Both the position numbers and the translations under genes were made by a program. The notes beneath the pieces were generated by a model. The model had not been told where the DNA came from. It made no database searches and worked only from the letters and a program-made list of their open reading frames with translations. DNA of 64,000 nt from Brachybacterium epidermidis (GTDB lineage: Bacteria > Actinomycetota > Actinomycetes > Actinomycetales > Dermabacteraceae), in assembly GCF_015209585.1 (NCBI RefSeq), contig NZ_JADEYR010000002.1:1-64000 (forward strand), in the 5' to 3' direction. Shown here piece after piece: positions 35,269 to 44,641 of this stretch. Each line of letters begins with the position of its first letter. The first letter of the stretch is position 1.

Positions 35269-35997
35269 ATGGCGAGCATGACCTCCTCCTCTGCCCGCCC
35301 GACGGCGACCCCTGCGTCAACAGCTCGCCCGACGACACCCCGTCCTGCCGCGACCGGCCCCGCCTCGACCCGCCGGCCCGTCCTGGTCACCGTCGGGGCC
35401 GTGGCCCTGCTCGGGCAGGCCGTTTCCATCCCCGCCGAACTGGTCGGCATGGCCCTCTCCGCCCTCCCTTACGACCCCGTGCGGCAGACCATCAGCGACC
35501 TCGGCTCGACCACCTGCACCGCGATCCCCTACCCCTCCGGGGCCGTGGAGGTGTGCTCCCCCGCCCATGCGGTGGTCAATGGCGGGATGGTGCTGGCGGG
35601 CCTGCTGGTGCTGGTGGCATCGGTGTGCCTGGCCGGGGCGTGGTGGCGCCGGTCCCGTCCCCTCGCGGTCGCCGCAGTCGGCACGCTCGCGCTTACCGGG
35701 GCGTCCACCCTGGCCACCGGCCTGGTGCCGCTGGACGTGGACCTGATGCTGCACAGCCTGGTGTCCTTGCCGGCGATCCTAGTGAGCCCGATCGCGGTGA
35801 TGGCGCTGGCGGTGCTGTCACTGCGCGGGCCCCTGCGTGTGATGTGCCTGGTGGCCGCCGCGCTCGCGCTGGTGGCGGCGGTGGTGATGCTGGGGACCGT
35901 GGACTCCGGCGGGATCATGGGGCTGACCGAGCGGATCGCCGTGTGGATCCCGGTGCTGGTGATGGCGCTGGTGGGCGCGGTCGAGCTGCGGCGCTGA
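35269..35997 (+). CDS. DUF998 integral membrane protein
   Basis: 242 residues with a Thr/Pro/Ala-rich cytoplasmic lead followed by about six membrane helices. SALPYDPVRQTISDLGSTTC and the mid-loop CSPAHAVVNGGMVLAGLLVL, plus the later LVPLDVDLMLHSLVSLPA, are typical of DUF998 proteins, whose function is unknown. Start at 35269 or 35278; both frames agree, GGGAG lies ~11 bp before the first. Isolated between decayed sequences. Confidence 0.75.
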   Translation: MASMTSSSARPTATPASTARPTTPRPAATGPASTRRPVLVTVGAVALLGQAVSIPAELVGMALSALPYDPVRQTISDLGSTTCTAIPYPSGAVEVCSPAHAVVNGGMVLAGLLVLVASVCLAGAWWRRSRPLAVAAVGTLALTGASTLATGLVPLDVDLMLHSLVSLPAILVSPIAVMALAVLSLRGPLRVMCLVAAALALVAAVVMLGTVDSGGIMGLTERIAVWIPVLVMALVGAVELRR

Positions 35998-36009
35998 TCC
36001 CCCGGCAGG

Positions 36010-36158
36010 GCCCCTGCTGAAGGACCCCACGCCCACCCCGAGCTGTCGACGCTCGAGGAGCGCACCCGCGGCCTGATCGCTCAGCACCTCACCGGCCTCG
36101 GCTCCAGCACATCGGCGGCGGGGTGGTCGGGGTGCTGGAGAACGGCCCGGGCCTGACC
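36010..36158 (+). pseudogene. Degenerate fragment of the M20 amidohydrolase
   Basis: The stretch aligns with codons 21-72 of the intact M20 gene at 24788: LLKD, HPELS, EERTRGLIAQHLTGLG and GGVVGVLENG are all readable but with indels that break the frame. It is followed by AAERLRILEAIKGDL and a stop, probably the end of a different gene. The stretch is debris from a duplication or deletion and carries no usable gene. Confidence 0.6.
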
Positions 36159-36240
36159 GCCGCTGAACGACTGCGGATCCTCGAGGCGATCAAGGGTGAT
36201 CTGTGACGCTCCGTGACCCCGCGATGTTCATGGGCGTGTA

Positions 36241-36259
36241 GGGCAGTGCCATACTGCCC
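36241..36259. promoter_or_regulatory. Perfect palindrome upstream of the peptide ABC operon
   Basis: GGGCAGTGCCATACTGCCC has 7-bp arms around a 5-bp centre and is followed by ATAGTTTTTCTTT. It could be a terminator for whatever lay upstream or an operator overlapping the operon promoter, 31 bp before the ATG. I cannot decide between these. Confidence 0.5.
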
Positions 36260-36290
36260 ATAGTTTTTCTTTGCGCGACCGAAAGTAACG

Positions 36291-37232
36291 ATGATGACGA
36301 CGAGCGATGCTCTCCCGGTCGAGGCCGCGGTCTCGCTGGACGACCGCACCGCCCGGACCCCCGTGTGGCGCGCCTTCCTGCGGCCCGTCCCGGCTGCCGC
36401 TGCCGTGGTCGTCGCGGCGAGCGTGCTCGCTGCGGTGTTCGCCCCGCAGCTCAGCGCACTGTCCGACAATGACCCGTTCACGTACCACCCCGAGGCCCTG
36501 GGCCCCGACACCGCGCCGCTGGGAGCCTTCGGTGGGGTCAGCGCCGACCACTGGTTCGGGGTGGAGCCCGGCACCGGCCGTGACCTGTTCTCCCTCGTGG
36601 TCCACGGCGCCCGGGTGTCCCTGCTGGTGGGCATCGCCTCCACCCTGCTGGCCACCGTCATCGGCGTGGTGCTCGGGATCGTGGCCGGCGCCGTCGGTGG
36701 GTTCGTCGAGAAGCTCGTGGAGGTGGCCACCGATGTCACCCTGGGCTTCCCCTTCCTGATCTTCGCGATCGCCCTCAGCGCCCTGTTCCCGCTCGAGGCC
36801 CCACGCGCCCTGCTGCTCACCCTGGTCATCGGCGTGTTCGGCTGGCCGGGCATCGCTCGCGTGGTCGCTGCCGAGACCCGCGTGATCGTGCGTCAGCCGT
36901 ACGTGGTGGCCTCCCGCGTGATGGGGGCACGCCTGGCCCACGTGCTGCGGCACCAGGTGCTGCCCAACGTCGCCTCCACCGTGATCGTCTACTCCTGCAT
37001 CTCTCTGCCCGGCCGCATCAGCGCCGAAGCCACCCTGTCGTTCCTCGGCGTCGGCGTGCTGCCGCCCACCCCCTCGTGGGGCCGGTCGATCGGTGACGCC
37101 ATCAGCTGGTTGCTGGTGGACCCCGCCTTCCTGCTGTTCCCCGCAGCGGCGCTGTTCCTTGTGACCTTCTCCTTCAACATCCTCGGCGACACCCTGCGCG
37201 ACGCCCTCGATCCCCGGGGGGCACAGCGATGA
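36291..37232 (+). CDS. Peptide/nickel-type ABC permease (DppC-like)
   Basis: 313 residues. After a cytoplasmic lead there is a first helix at residues 33-50, an exported loop containing HWFGVEPGTGRDLFSLVVHGARVSLLVG, the hallmark of DppC/OppC, and five further helices. The EAA-like loop is VVASRVMGARLAHVLRHQVLPNV. First gene of an operon in which every start overlaps the preceding stop. The order (C before B, binding protein third) differs from classical dppABCDF. Ligand unknown: peptides, nickel chelates or oligosaccharides are possible. Confidence 0.88.
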   Translation: MMTTSDALPVEAAVSLDDRTARTPVWRAFLRPVPAAAAVVVAASVLAAVFAPQLSALSDNDPFTYHPEALGPDTAPLGAFGGVSADHWFGVEPGTGRDLFSLVVHGARVSLLVGIASTLLATVIGVVLGIVAGAVGGFVEKLVEVATDVTLGFPFLIFAIALSALFPLEAPRALLLTLVIGVFGWPGIARVVAAETRVIVRQPYVVASRVMGARLAHVLRHQVLPNVASTVIVYSCISLPGRISAEATLSFLGVGVLPPTPSWGRSIGDAISWLLVDPAFLLFPAAALFLVTFSFNILGDTLRDALDPRGAQR

Positions 37233-38350
37233 TCCCCGCCCTGCAGCGCGCGGCCCGCAGCGTGGTGGTGCTGCTGATGGTCATGACGCTCACCTTCGCG
37301 ATCTTCTACCTCGCCCCCATCGACCCTGCCCTGCAGATGTGCGGCAAACCCTGCTCCCCGGAGGACCTCGAGGCCGCCCGCGGCTTCATGGGCTTCGACC
37401 AGCCGTGGTTCGCCCAACTGGGCACCTTCCTGGTGGCGATCTTCACCGGGCGCACCTTCGGCTCGGCCGAGGTGGCCGTCCAGTGCGCCGCCCCCTGCCT
37501 GGGGTACTCCTTCCAGCTGCACCAGTCGGTGACCGAGCTGATCGGGGACCGCTTCCCGGTCACGTTCTCGATCGCCCTGGGCGCCGTCGCGCTGCAGGCA
37601 CTGTTCGGGATCGCCGCCGGGGCGCTGGCCGCCCGCCGCCAGGGAGGCATCCTGGACCGCACCGTGACCGGGGTGTCCGTGGTTGCGGCCTCCGCCCCCG
37701 CCTTCGTGGTGGGCCTGCTGGCGGTGGTGGTGTTCGCCCTGCAGCTGGACCTGCTGCCCAGCGGCGGCTATGAGCCCTTCATCGAGAGCCCCCTGCAGTG
37801 GGCCCGCCACCTGGTTCTGCCCTGGATCACCCTGGCCTTCCTCAATGGCGCCGTATACGCACGCCTGGTGCGGTCCTCGATGATCGAGCAGCTGGGCTTG
37901 GACTACGCGCGCACCGCACGGGCTGCCGGCCTTCCGGAACGACGGATCGACCGGTACGCGCTGCGGAATCTCGCGCTCCCGCTGACCACCCTGATCGCCC
38001 TGGACATCGGGGCACTGCTGGGCGGCACCGTCATCACCGAGCGGATCTTCGGCCTGCCGGGCCTGGGCGCGCTGCTGCTGGACGCGACCTCCACCGCCGA
38101 CCTGCCGGTGATCGTGGGCACCACCCTGGTGGGCTCCCTGCTGATCGTGCTTGCGAACCTCTGCGCGGATCTCGCCCGCCCCCTGCTGGACCGGCGCCTT
38201 GCCGCCACCGGCAGGCGCACCACCACCCTGTCCGACCACGGCACGGGCGAGCCCGACCCCTCCGACTCCGACCCCTCCGGCCCCGACCCGACCAGCTCGA
38301 CCCACTCGATCCCTCGGCCGTCCCGCACCACCCAGGAGACATCCCCATGA
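37229..38350 (+). CDS. Peptide/nickel-type ABC permease (DppB-like)
   Basis: 373 residues. The N-terminal helix VVVLLMVMTLTFAIFYLAPIDPA matches DppB proteins; the later DRFPVTFSIALGAVALQALFGIAAG and RSSMIEQLGLDYARTARAAGLPERR are family-specific, the latter being the coupling loop. Two extra Cys pairs (CGKPC, CAAPC) occur in the extracellular region and might form disulphides. A long Ser/Asp/Pro-rich cytoplasmic tail (from ~330) is unusual. Overlaps both neighbours by ATGA. Confidence 0.88.
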   Translation: MIPALQRAARSVVVLLMVMTLTFAIFYLAPIDPALQMCGKPCSPEDLEAARGFMGFDQPWFAQLGTFLVAIFTGRTFGSAEVAVQCAAPCLGYSFQLHQSVTELIGDRFPVTFSIALGAVALQALFGIAAGALAARRQGGILDRTVTGVSVVAASAPAFVVGLLAVVVFALQLDLLPSGGYEPFIESPLQWARHLVLPWITLAFLNGAVYARLVRSSMIEQLGLDYARTARAAGLPERRIDRYALRNLALPLTTLIALDIGALLGGTVITERIFGLPGLGALLLDATSTADLPVIVGTTLVGSLLIVLANLCADLARPLLDRRLAATGRRTTTLSDHGTGEPDPSDSDPSGPDPTSSTHSIPRPSRTTQETSP

Positions 38351-40047
38351 GCACCTCGCCCCGCACCAGCTCGACCTTCTCCCGCCGCAGCATCCTGCTG
38401 GCCACCCCCGTGATGCTCGGCACCGGCGCCCTGGCCGCCTGCTCCGGCAATGGCTCCGGGAGCTCCGGCAGCTCCGGGTCTGACGGCGGCGGTCAGACCG
38501 GTGGCACCCTGACCATCTACACCACCGGCGAGGAGATGAGCTTCGACCCGGCCACCAGCCAGAGCCTCGCGATCACCTCCCTGGGCCTGACCGCGCGCCG
38601 CCTCACCGCCTGGAAGACCTCTCCGGACGCCCCCACCGAGCTGATCCCCGACCTCGCCACCGACACCGGCACCCCCTCCGAGGACGGGAAGACCTGGACC
38701 TTCACCCTCCAGGAGGGACTGAAGTTCGAGGACGGGACCCCCATCACCGCCGCCGCCGTGAAGTACGGGCTGGAGCGGTCCTTCGCCCCCGAGCTCACCG
38801 GCGGCCTCACCTACCACAAGGTGCTGCTGGAGGGCGGCGAGGACTACGCGGGGCCGTTCTCCGGTGAGCACCTCGACTCCATCGAGGCCGTCGACGACCT
38901 CACCCTGGTGCTGCACCTGAACCGCCCCTACGGCGACTTCGGCTGGGTGGCCTCCAACCCCGCCTTCGCCCCGGTCCCGGAGGACTCCGGCCAGCCGGAG
39001 ACCTACGCCACCCAGCCTGTGACCAGCGGCCCCTACCGCGTGGAGTCCTACTCCCCCGGCGCCAAGGCCGTGCTGGTGCGCAACGAGCACTGGGACGCAA
39101 GCACCGACCAGGCCCGCACCGGCGGCCCCGACACCATCGAGTTCGCGCTGGCCCAGGATGCGAGCGTGGTGGCGCAGTCGATCATCGCCGACCGCTCCGA
39201 CGCCCAGGACGGGTTCCTGGCCAGCTTCGTGCCCACCGCCCAGCTGGTGCAGGCCCGCAACGACCCGAAGGTGGGCGATCGCCTAGTGACCTCGGGCCCC
39301 GGGGCACTGGAGTACCTGGCGCTGAACACCGAATCGGAGGCCCTGAAGGATGTGAACGTCCGCAAGGCGCTGCAGTACGCCGTGGACAAGGAGGCGTACC
39401 GCACCGCGAAGGGCGGGGAGATCTCCGGCGACTTCGCCACCACCTTGATCACCCCGGGCATCGCCGGCCGCGAGGAGTACAACCTGTACGCCGAGGATCC
39501 CACCGGCGATGCCGAGGAGGCCAGGCGCCTGCTGGCCGAGGCCGGGGCACAGGACCTGTCGCTGCGCCTGGTCATCCAGGACACCCAGACCGCCGCCGCC
39601 GAGTCGATCCAGCAGGCCCTCACCCGAGCCGGGATCACCGTCACCATCCAGCCGCTGGACGCCAACGCCTACCAGTCCGAGGTGACCGCGGGCGACGGCA
39701 GCGCCTACGACATGGTGCTCAGCTCCTGGCAGCCCGACATGCCCTCCCCCAACGCCAACCTCACCCCGCTTTTCGAGTCCACCCAGATCGGCAACGGCAA
39801 CTACAACCTGGCGCGGTATGCGAACGAGGAGGTGGACGCGGCACTGCTGGAGGCCTCCTCCACCCTCGACGCCGACGAGGCCGCCGCCAAGTGGGCGGCC
39901 GTGGACAAGCGGATCATGGAGGACTCCCCCGTGGTGCCGCTGATCTACTCGAAGAACTCCTTCATCCACGGCTCCGGGGTGGAGAACTTCGTGATCGGGC
40001 AGTTCCCGGCCTACCCGAACTACCTCACCACCACCCTGAAGGCATGA
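38347..40047 (+). CDS. Peptide/nickel-type ABC substrate-binding lipoprotein (DppA-like)
   Basis: 566 residues, family-5 solute-binding protein. Signal FSRRSILLATPVMLGTGALAAC has twin arginines and the lipobox LAAC, then a Gly/Ser linker. The domain shows WTFTLQEGLKFEDGTPITAAAVKYGLERSF and FDPATSQSL, characteristic of the family. Start overlaps the DppB stop. It delivers the ligand to the DppBC pore. Confidence 0.9.
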   Translation: MSTSPRTSSTFSRRSILLATPVMLGTGALAACSGNGSGSSGSSGSDGGGQTGGTLTIYTTGEEMSFDPATSQSLAITSLGLTARRLTAWKTSPDAPTELIPDLATDTGTPSEDGKTWTFTLQEGLKFEDGTPITAAAVKYGLERSFAPELTGGLTYHKVLLEGGEDYAGPFSGEHLDSIEAVDDLTLVLHLNRPYGDFGWVASNPAFAPVPEDSGQPETYATQPVTSGPYRVESYSPGAKAVLVRNEHWDASTDQARTGGPDTIEFALAQDASVVAQSIIADRSDAQDGFLASFVPTAQLVQARNDPKVGDRLVTSGPGALEYLALNTESEALKDVNVRKALQYAVDKEAYRTAKGGEISGDFATTLITPGIAGREEYNLYAEDPTGDAEEARRLLAEAGAQDLSLRLVIQDTQTAAAESIQQALTRAGITVTIQPLDANAYQSEVTAGDGSAYDMVLSSWQPDMPSPNANLTPLFESTQIGNGNYNLARYANEEVDAALLEASSTLDADEAAAKWAAVDKRIMEDSPVVPLIYSKNSFIHGSGVENFVIGQFPAYPNYLTTTLKA

Positions 40048-41861
40048 GCGACAGCACCCGCGCCACCGATGCCGGGCCCGCGCAGGATCCCGGCTCCACG
40101 GGAGACCCGGACCTGCTGGCCCTGCGGAACCTGCGGGTCACCATCGCCGGCAGGCCGATCCTGAAGGGCCTGGACCTCACGGTGCGCGCCGGGCGGATCA
40201 CCGCCCTGGTGGGCGAGTCCGGCTCCGGGAAGTCGATGACGGCACTGGCCACCATCGGGCTCGCACCCGCCAGCGCACAGGTGACCGGCAGCGCCCGCTT
40301 GCGAGGCGAGGAGCTGCTGGGCAGGTCGCCCCAGCAGATGCGCCGCACCCGCGCCGGGGGCCTCGGGATGATCTTCCAGGAGCCGGGGCAGTCACTGTCA
40401 CCGGTGATGAAGGTCAGCGCCGTCTTCCGCGACGTGCTCGGGGTGCGCGAGAACATCCGATCCCGCCCCCGAGCCGCGCAGCGCACCCGGGATCTGCTGG
40501 CCTCGGTGGGCCTGCCGGACCCGGACCGCACCGCCTCCTCCTACCCGCACGAGCTCTCCGGCGGTGAGCTGCAGCGCGTGGTGATCGCGCTCGCGCTCAG
40601 CGGGGACCCCGCGCTGCTGATCGCCGATGAGCCGACCACCGCTCTCGATGTCACGGTCCAGCGCGGCGTGCTGGACCTGCTCACCCGGATCGTGCGCGAG
40701 CGCGGCATCGGAGTCCTGCTGATCACGCACGACATGGGCGTGGTGGGCGAGATCGCCGACGACGTGGTGGTGCTGCAGGGCGGCGAGGTGCGCGAGACCG
40801 GCACCGTCCAGCAGGTGCTCGGTGCCCCCACCGCCCCTTATACGCAGACGCTGCTGTCGGCCGTGCCGAGACTGTTGCCCAGCCTGGAGCGGGCGTCAGC
40901 GCGGTCGAGCGCCGAGCAGAAGGACGGTGCGTCCACACGGGGCGACGACGATACTGCCGCACGGGGCGACGACGATGCTGCCACGCAGGGCGAGAGCGAC
41001 CCATCCCGCGGGACCGCCGCATCGGAGCCCCCGGTGGTGCGCGTCGAGGGCTTGTCGGTCCGCTACGACCGGCGTGGTGGGTCCCACCTGGCGCTGGACG
41101 ACGTGGGCTTCGAGATCGGCCGCGGGCAGATCCACGGCCTGGTGGGCGAGTCGGGCTCGGGAAAGTCGACATGGGGCAAGGCCCTGGTGGGGCTGGTCCC
41201 GGCCCAGGCGCGCGTGCTCGAACTGGACGGGACGGACCCCCGCAGCCTCTCCCCGGCGGCTCGCCGCGGGGTGTACGCGCGGGCCGGCCTGGTGTTCCAG
41301 GACCCGGCCTCGTCCCTGAACCCTCGCCGCACCGTCGGGTGGAGCATCAGCGAGCCCCTGCACCTGGCGGGCGGGGTGGGCCGCGCCGACGTAGACCGGC
41401 GAGTGCATCACGCCCTGGAGCAGGTGCGCCTGCCCGCGTCCTACACGCAGCGGCTGCCCCACGAGCTCTCCGGCGGGCAGCGGCAGCGGGTCTCGATCGC
41501 TCGCGCGCTGATCCTGCAGCCCTCGCTGCTGATCGCCGACGAGCCCACCAGCGCGCTGGACGTCACCGTGCAGGCGCACGTGATCGAGGTGCTGCGCGAG
41601 GCCATCGAGGAGGCGCGCTTCGCCTGCGTGTTCATCAGCCACGACCTCGCGGTGGTGGGATCGCTCGCCGATCACGTGACGGTGCTGCGCCGCGGCCGGG
41701 CCGTGGAGCAGGGCACCGTGCACCAGGTGCTGGGCAGCCCTCGGCACGAGTACACGCGGGCGCTGCTGGAGAGTGTGCCGGACCCGTCGCGGCGCCTGCG
41801 CGAGGGCCAGCGGCCCGCCTGTGAATCAGTGGGTCGGCCTGAGGCTACGATGCGCGGATGA
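40044..41861 (+). CDS. Fused tandem ABC ATPase (DppD-DppF type)
   Basis: 605 residues containing two complete ATPase modules. The first has Walker A GESGSGKSM (57-65), LSGGE signature and LLIADEP; the second has GESGSGKST (368-376), LSGGQ and LLIADEP with LTSALDV-like D-loop. In most systems DppD and DppF are separate proteins. The linker (~285-325) holds an imperfect repeat (ARGDDDTA, ARGDDDAA) and is strongly acidic. Start overlaps the binding-protein stop (ATGA). The oligopeptide-binding C-terminal zinc/Fe-S region of DppD is short here. Confidence 0.9.
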   Translation: MSDSTRATDAGPAQDPGSTGDPDLLALRNLRVTIAGRPILKGLDLTVRAGRITALVGESGSGKSMTALATIGLAPASAQVTGSARLRGEELLGRSPQQMRRTRAGGLGMIFQEPGQSLSPVMKVSAVFRDVLGVRENIRSRPRAAQRTRDLLASVGLPDPDRTASSYPHELSGGELQRVVIALALSGDPALLIADEPTTALDVTVQRGVLDLLTRIVRERGIGVLLITHDMGVVGEIADDVVVLQGGEVRETGTVQQVLGAPTAPYTQTLLSAVPRLLPSLERASARSSAEQKDGASTRGDDDTAARGDDDAATQGESDPSRGTAASEPPVVRVEGLSVRYDRRGGSHLALDDVGFEIGRGQIHGLVGESGSGKSTWGKALVGLVPAQARVLELDGTDPRSLSPAARRGVYARAGLVFQDPASSLNPRRTVGWSISEPLHLAGGVGRADVDRRVHHALEQVRLPASYTQRLPHELSGGQRQRVSIARALILQPSLLIADEPTSALDVTVQAHVIEVLREAIEEARFACVFISHDLAVVGSLADHVTVLRRGRAVEQGTVHQVLGSPRHEYTRALLESVPDPSRRLREGQRPACESVGRPEATMRG

Positions 41862-42595
41862 GACCGTTCCTGCTGCTGGCCACCCGGTTCGAGGACGAGG
41901 CCGCCGACGCCGAGTACGAGGCGTTCCGTCGATTCGCCGGCCTGCGCGCGGACCAGCTGGTGCGGGTGCACCTCGAGGCAGCACCCCTGGGCGAGATCGA
42001 CCTGGCCGAGTACTCCGGCGTGATCGTGGGCGGCAGCCCCTTCACCACCTCGGACCCGGAGGACTCCAAGAGCGCCACCCAGCAGCGGGTCGAGAGCGAC
42101 CTGAAGCGGGTGCTGGACCTGGTGATCGAGCACGACGTGCCGTTTCTCGGCGCCTGCTACGGCGTGGGCACGCTCGGGGTGCACCAGGGGGCGATCGTGG
42201 ACCGCACCCACGGTGAGCCCGTCGGCGCCGTCACCGTGCGGCTCAGCGAGGAGGGCAGGCGCGATGCTCTGGTGGAGGCCGCGGGCCTGCCGGACTCGTT
42301 CACGGCGTTCGTCGGCCACAAGGAGGGCGTCCGCTCCCTGCCCGAGCACGCCGTGTGCCTGGCGAGCTCGGCCACGGCACCGGTGCAGATGTTCCGCGTG
42401 GGCACCCGGCAGTACGCCACCCAGTTCCACCCGGAGCTGGACGTGCCCGGCCTGGTGCAGCGGATCCGCATCTACAAGGACGCCGGCTACTTCTCCCCCG
42501 ACGAAATGGACGATCTCATCGAGGAGGTCAGCCAGGTCGATGCCGGCGCTCCGGCCGGGGTGCTGCGCGGCTTCGTCAAACTGTTCGCGCGGTGA
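41858..42595 (+). CDS. Class-I glutamine amidotransferase-like protein
   Basis: 245 residues of the GATase1 fold as in stand-alone GMP-synthase-like amidotransferases. The nucleophile elbow is GACYGVG with C100, and the His-Glu pair is H191/E193 in QFHPE. No synthase domain follows. Such proteins may hydrolyse gamma-glutamyl compounds; in a peptide-import operon, cleavage of an imported gamma-glutamyl or amide substrate is plausible but not shown. Overlaps the ATPase stop by ATGA. Confidence 0.85.
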   Translation: MRPFLLLATRFEDEAADAEYEAFRRFAGLRADQLVRVHLEAAPLGEIDLAEYSGVIVGGSPFTTSDPEDSKSATQQRVESDLKRVLDLVIEHDVPFLGACYGVGTLGVHQGAIVDRTHGEPVGAVTVRLSEEGRRDALVEAAGLPDSFTAFVGHKEGVRSLPEHAVCLASSATAPVQMFRVGTRQYATQFHPELDVPGLVQRIRIYKDAGYFSPDEMDDLIEEVSQVDAGAPAGVLRGFVKLFAR

Positions 42596-42609
42596 ATGGG
42601 GACCGGACA

Positions 42610-43392
42610 ATGGGGCAGAATCGCACCTTCGACGGGCGGCGGGCGCTGGTGGTGGGCGGCGCCCACGGCATCGGCGCGGCCTGCGCGGCACGCTTCGCCC
42701 GGGACGGTGCCCAGGTCGCCGTGGCGGATCTCGATCTCGATGCCGCGCGCGCGACGGTCGTGACCCTGGCGGGGGCCAGCGCCGCTCCTCACCTCGCGGT
42801 GCAGATGGACATCACCGATCCCGGGTCGGTGGACGCAGCCGTGGCTGAGGTGGTGAAGCAGCTGGGCGGGCTGGACGTGCTGGCGAATGTGGCCGGCGGC
42901 GACGACACCGGCTACCCCGCCTTCGATGACCTCGACGACGAGACCTGGACGCGGATGCTGGACTGGAACCTCCTGGGGCCTGTGCGTGCCACCCGGGCCG
43001 CACTCCCCCACCTGCGCGCCAGCGATCATGCGGCGGTGGTGAGTGTGTCCTCGGTGAATGCCCTGATGGCGTTCGGTGGCCCGCCCTACTCCGCGGCGAA
43101 GCGCGGGCTGCTCTCGGTGACGCAGAACCTGGCCGCCGAGCTCGCACCCGACGGGATCCGGGTGAACGCCGTGGCGCCCGGCACCGTGCGCACCCGCGTG
43201 TGGGGCGAGGACGGCAAGGAGTCCGAGCGTATGCGGCACATGTATCCGCTGGGCCGGGTGGGTGAGCCGGAGGACATCGCCGCGGCCGTGGCGTTCCTGG
43301 CCTCCGACGATGCCTCCTGGATCACCGGCCACACGCTCCCGGTGGACGGCGGCGTGCTCCTACGGGGGCCTGGGCCCGGCGACCTCGGGTAG
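42610..43392 (+). CDS. Short-chain dehydrogenase/reductase
   Basis: 260-residue classical SDR. The nucleotide-binding GGAHGIG at 16-22, NVAGG at 93-97, catalytic Ser in VSVSSVN (145-150), Y160 and K164 (YSAAK) and the PG motif VAPGTVRTRVW are all present, with the C-terminal SSWITGHTLPVDGG ending typical for the family. ATG at 42610 has GGGGA upstream; a GTG at 42592 overlapping the previous stop is an alternative. Last gene of the peptide ABC operon; substrate unknown. Confidence 0.88.
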   Translation: MGQNRTFDGRRALVVGGAHGIGAACAARFARDGAQVAVADLDLDAARATVVTLAGASAAPHLAVQMDITDPGSVDAAVAEVVKQLGGLDVLANVAGGDDTGYPAFDDLDDETWTRMLDWNLLGPVRATRAALPHLRASDHAAVVSVSSVNALMAFGGPPYSAAKRGLLSVTQNLAAELAPDGIRVNAVAPGTVRTRVWGEDGKESERMRHMYPLGRVGEPEDIAAAVAFLASDDASWITGHTLPVDGGVLLRGPGPGDLG

Positions 43393-43516
43393 GTGCGCGG
43401 CGCCGGGGCAGGCGAGCATGGGACCTGCGCCTAGCCGCAGCAGCCCTCACGTTCCCCTGGTGGCCTGCGGTGACACGGAGGGCAGGAAACCATTCGTTCA
43501 GGCCATGGGGGCTCGG

Positions 43517-44641
43517 TCAGTGCTGCCCGGCGTCGGAGCCGAGGGCGAAGGTGCCCTGGGCGCGGCGGCGGCCCAGCACCTGGTGGGTGGGCACCACGCC
43601 GTCCAGGAAGCGGTAGCCGTCGCGGGTGAAGGCTGCGCGCAGGTCCCCGGAATCTGCTGCGGAGCTGAGAGAGCGCCACCAGTCGGTGATGTCGCCCCAG
43701 CCGGGGGCGGCCAGGGACCCGCCGAACTGCTGCACGGCCAGGGCCGAGCACAGGGAGGCGAACTTCAGCCTCTCTACCAGGGGCCACTGCGCGAGGGTGC
43801 CCAGCACCAGGGCGGCGGCGAACACGTCGCCCGCGCCGGTGGTATCCATGGCGGTGACGGGCACGGCCGGGCAGTAGGCCTCCTCGCCGGTGGAGCCGTC
43901 GATCGCGTAGGAGCCGGCCTCGCCGTCGGTGACCACAGCCAGCGGCACGAGTTCGGCGAGCGCCCGCACGGCCCGGTCGGGACTGTCGGTGCGGGTGTAG
44001 GCCATGGCCTCCACGGCATTGGGGGTGAAGGCGTGGCAGTGCACCAGGGGTGCCAGGTCGCTGCGGTCCCAGCGGCCGGTCTCGTCGAAGCCGATGTCGG
44101 CGAACACCTTGGAGCCGCCCTGGGCCAGGGCCGCCCACCAGCTGGTCTCCCCGGCCAGGTCCACCACGGCGGCGCGGGCCTTGGGGGCCTTGGCGATCAG
44201 CGATGAGAGCGGTTCGGGCAGGTCGTGGCCGTGGGTGACCATGGCACGGTCGCCGTGGGCGGCGATGGAGACGGTCAGCGGGGAGTGGAAGTCGGGGAAA
44301 CGGCGGGAGGCGCTGAGGTCGATGCCCTCCTCCTCGGCCATGGTCTGCCACATCCAGTCGGCGTAGGCGTCGTCACCGAACCCGGCCACCAGGCCGGTGC
44401 GCAGGCCCAGGCGGGCGGCGGCGGTGGCGAGGTTGGCGATGCCGCCAGGGCTGGAGCCCATGCCCTTGCTCCACAGCTCCTCGCCCGGCTCGGGCAGGCG
44501 GTCCAGGCCGGTGAACACGATGTCGAAGAACACGGTGCCTGAGAGCAGCACGTCCAGCGGCGGGTCCTCGGGGCTGCGCTGCTCGGCCAGGGGTCCCAGC
44601 CCGCGGGGCCGACGGGGTGGGGTCGGTGCGCTCGGGCTCAA
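43517..44641 (-). CDS. PfkB-family carbohydrate kinase
   Basis: 374 residues. N-terminal VLLSGTVFFDIVF, the sugar-binding GGIANLATAAARLGL and the C-terminal ATP/anion-hole motif DTTGAGDVFAAAL with the catalytic Asp identify a ribokinase-type kinase. The open frame begins at a TTG with poor initiation signals. The ATG at 44747 has AAGGAG upstream and overlaps the upstream stop as ATGA, but is in another frame; a one-base indel near 44600-44630 would join its first ~47 codons to the kinase. So either the gene is recently frameshifted or a weak internal start is used. Sits after the relic of a sugar ABC operon. Confidence 0.8.
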   Translation of the reverse strand: MSPSAPTPPRRPRGLGPLAEQRSPEDPPLDVLLSGTVFFDIVFTGLDRLPEPGEELWSKGMGSSPGGIANLATAAARLGLRTGLVAGFGDDAYADWMWQTMAEEEGIDLSASRRFPDFHSPLTVSIAAHGDRAMVTHGHDLPEPLSSLIAKAPKARAAVVDLAGETSWWAALAQGGSKVFADIGFDETGRWDRSDLAPLVHCHAFTPNAVEAMAYTRTDSPDRAVRALAELVPLAVVTDGEAGSYAIDGSTGEEAYCPAVPVTAMDTTGAGDVFAAALVLGTLAQWPLVERLKFASLCSALAVQQFGGSLAAPGWGDITDWWRSLSSAADSGDLRAAFTRDGYRFLDGVVPTHQVLGRRRAQGTFALGSDAGQH

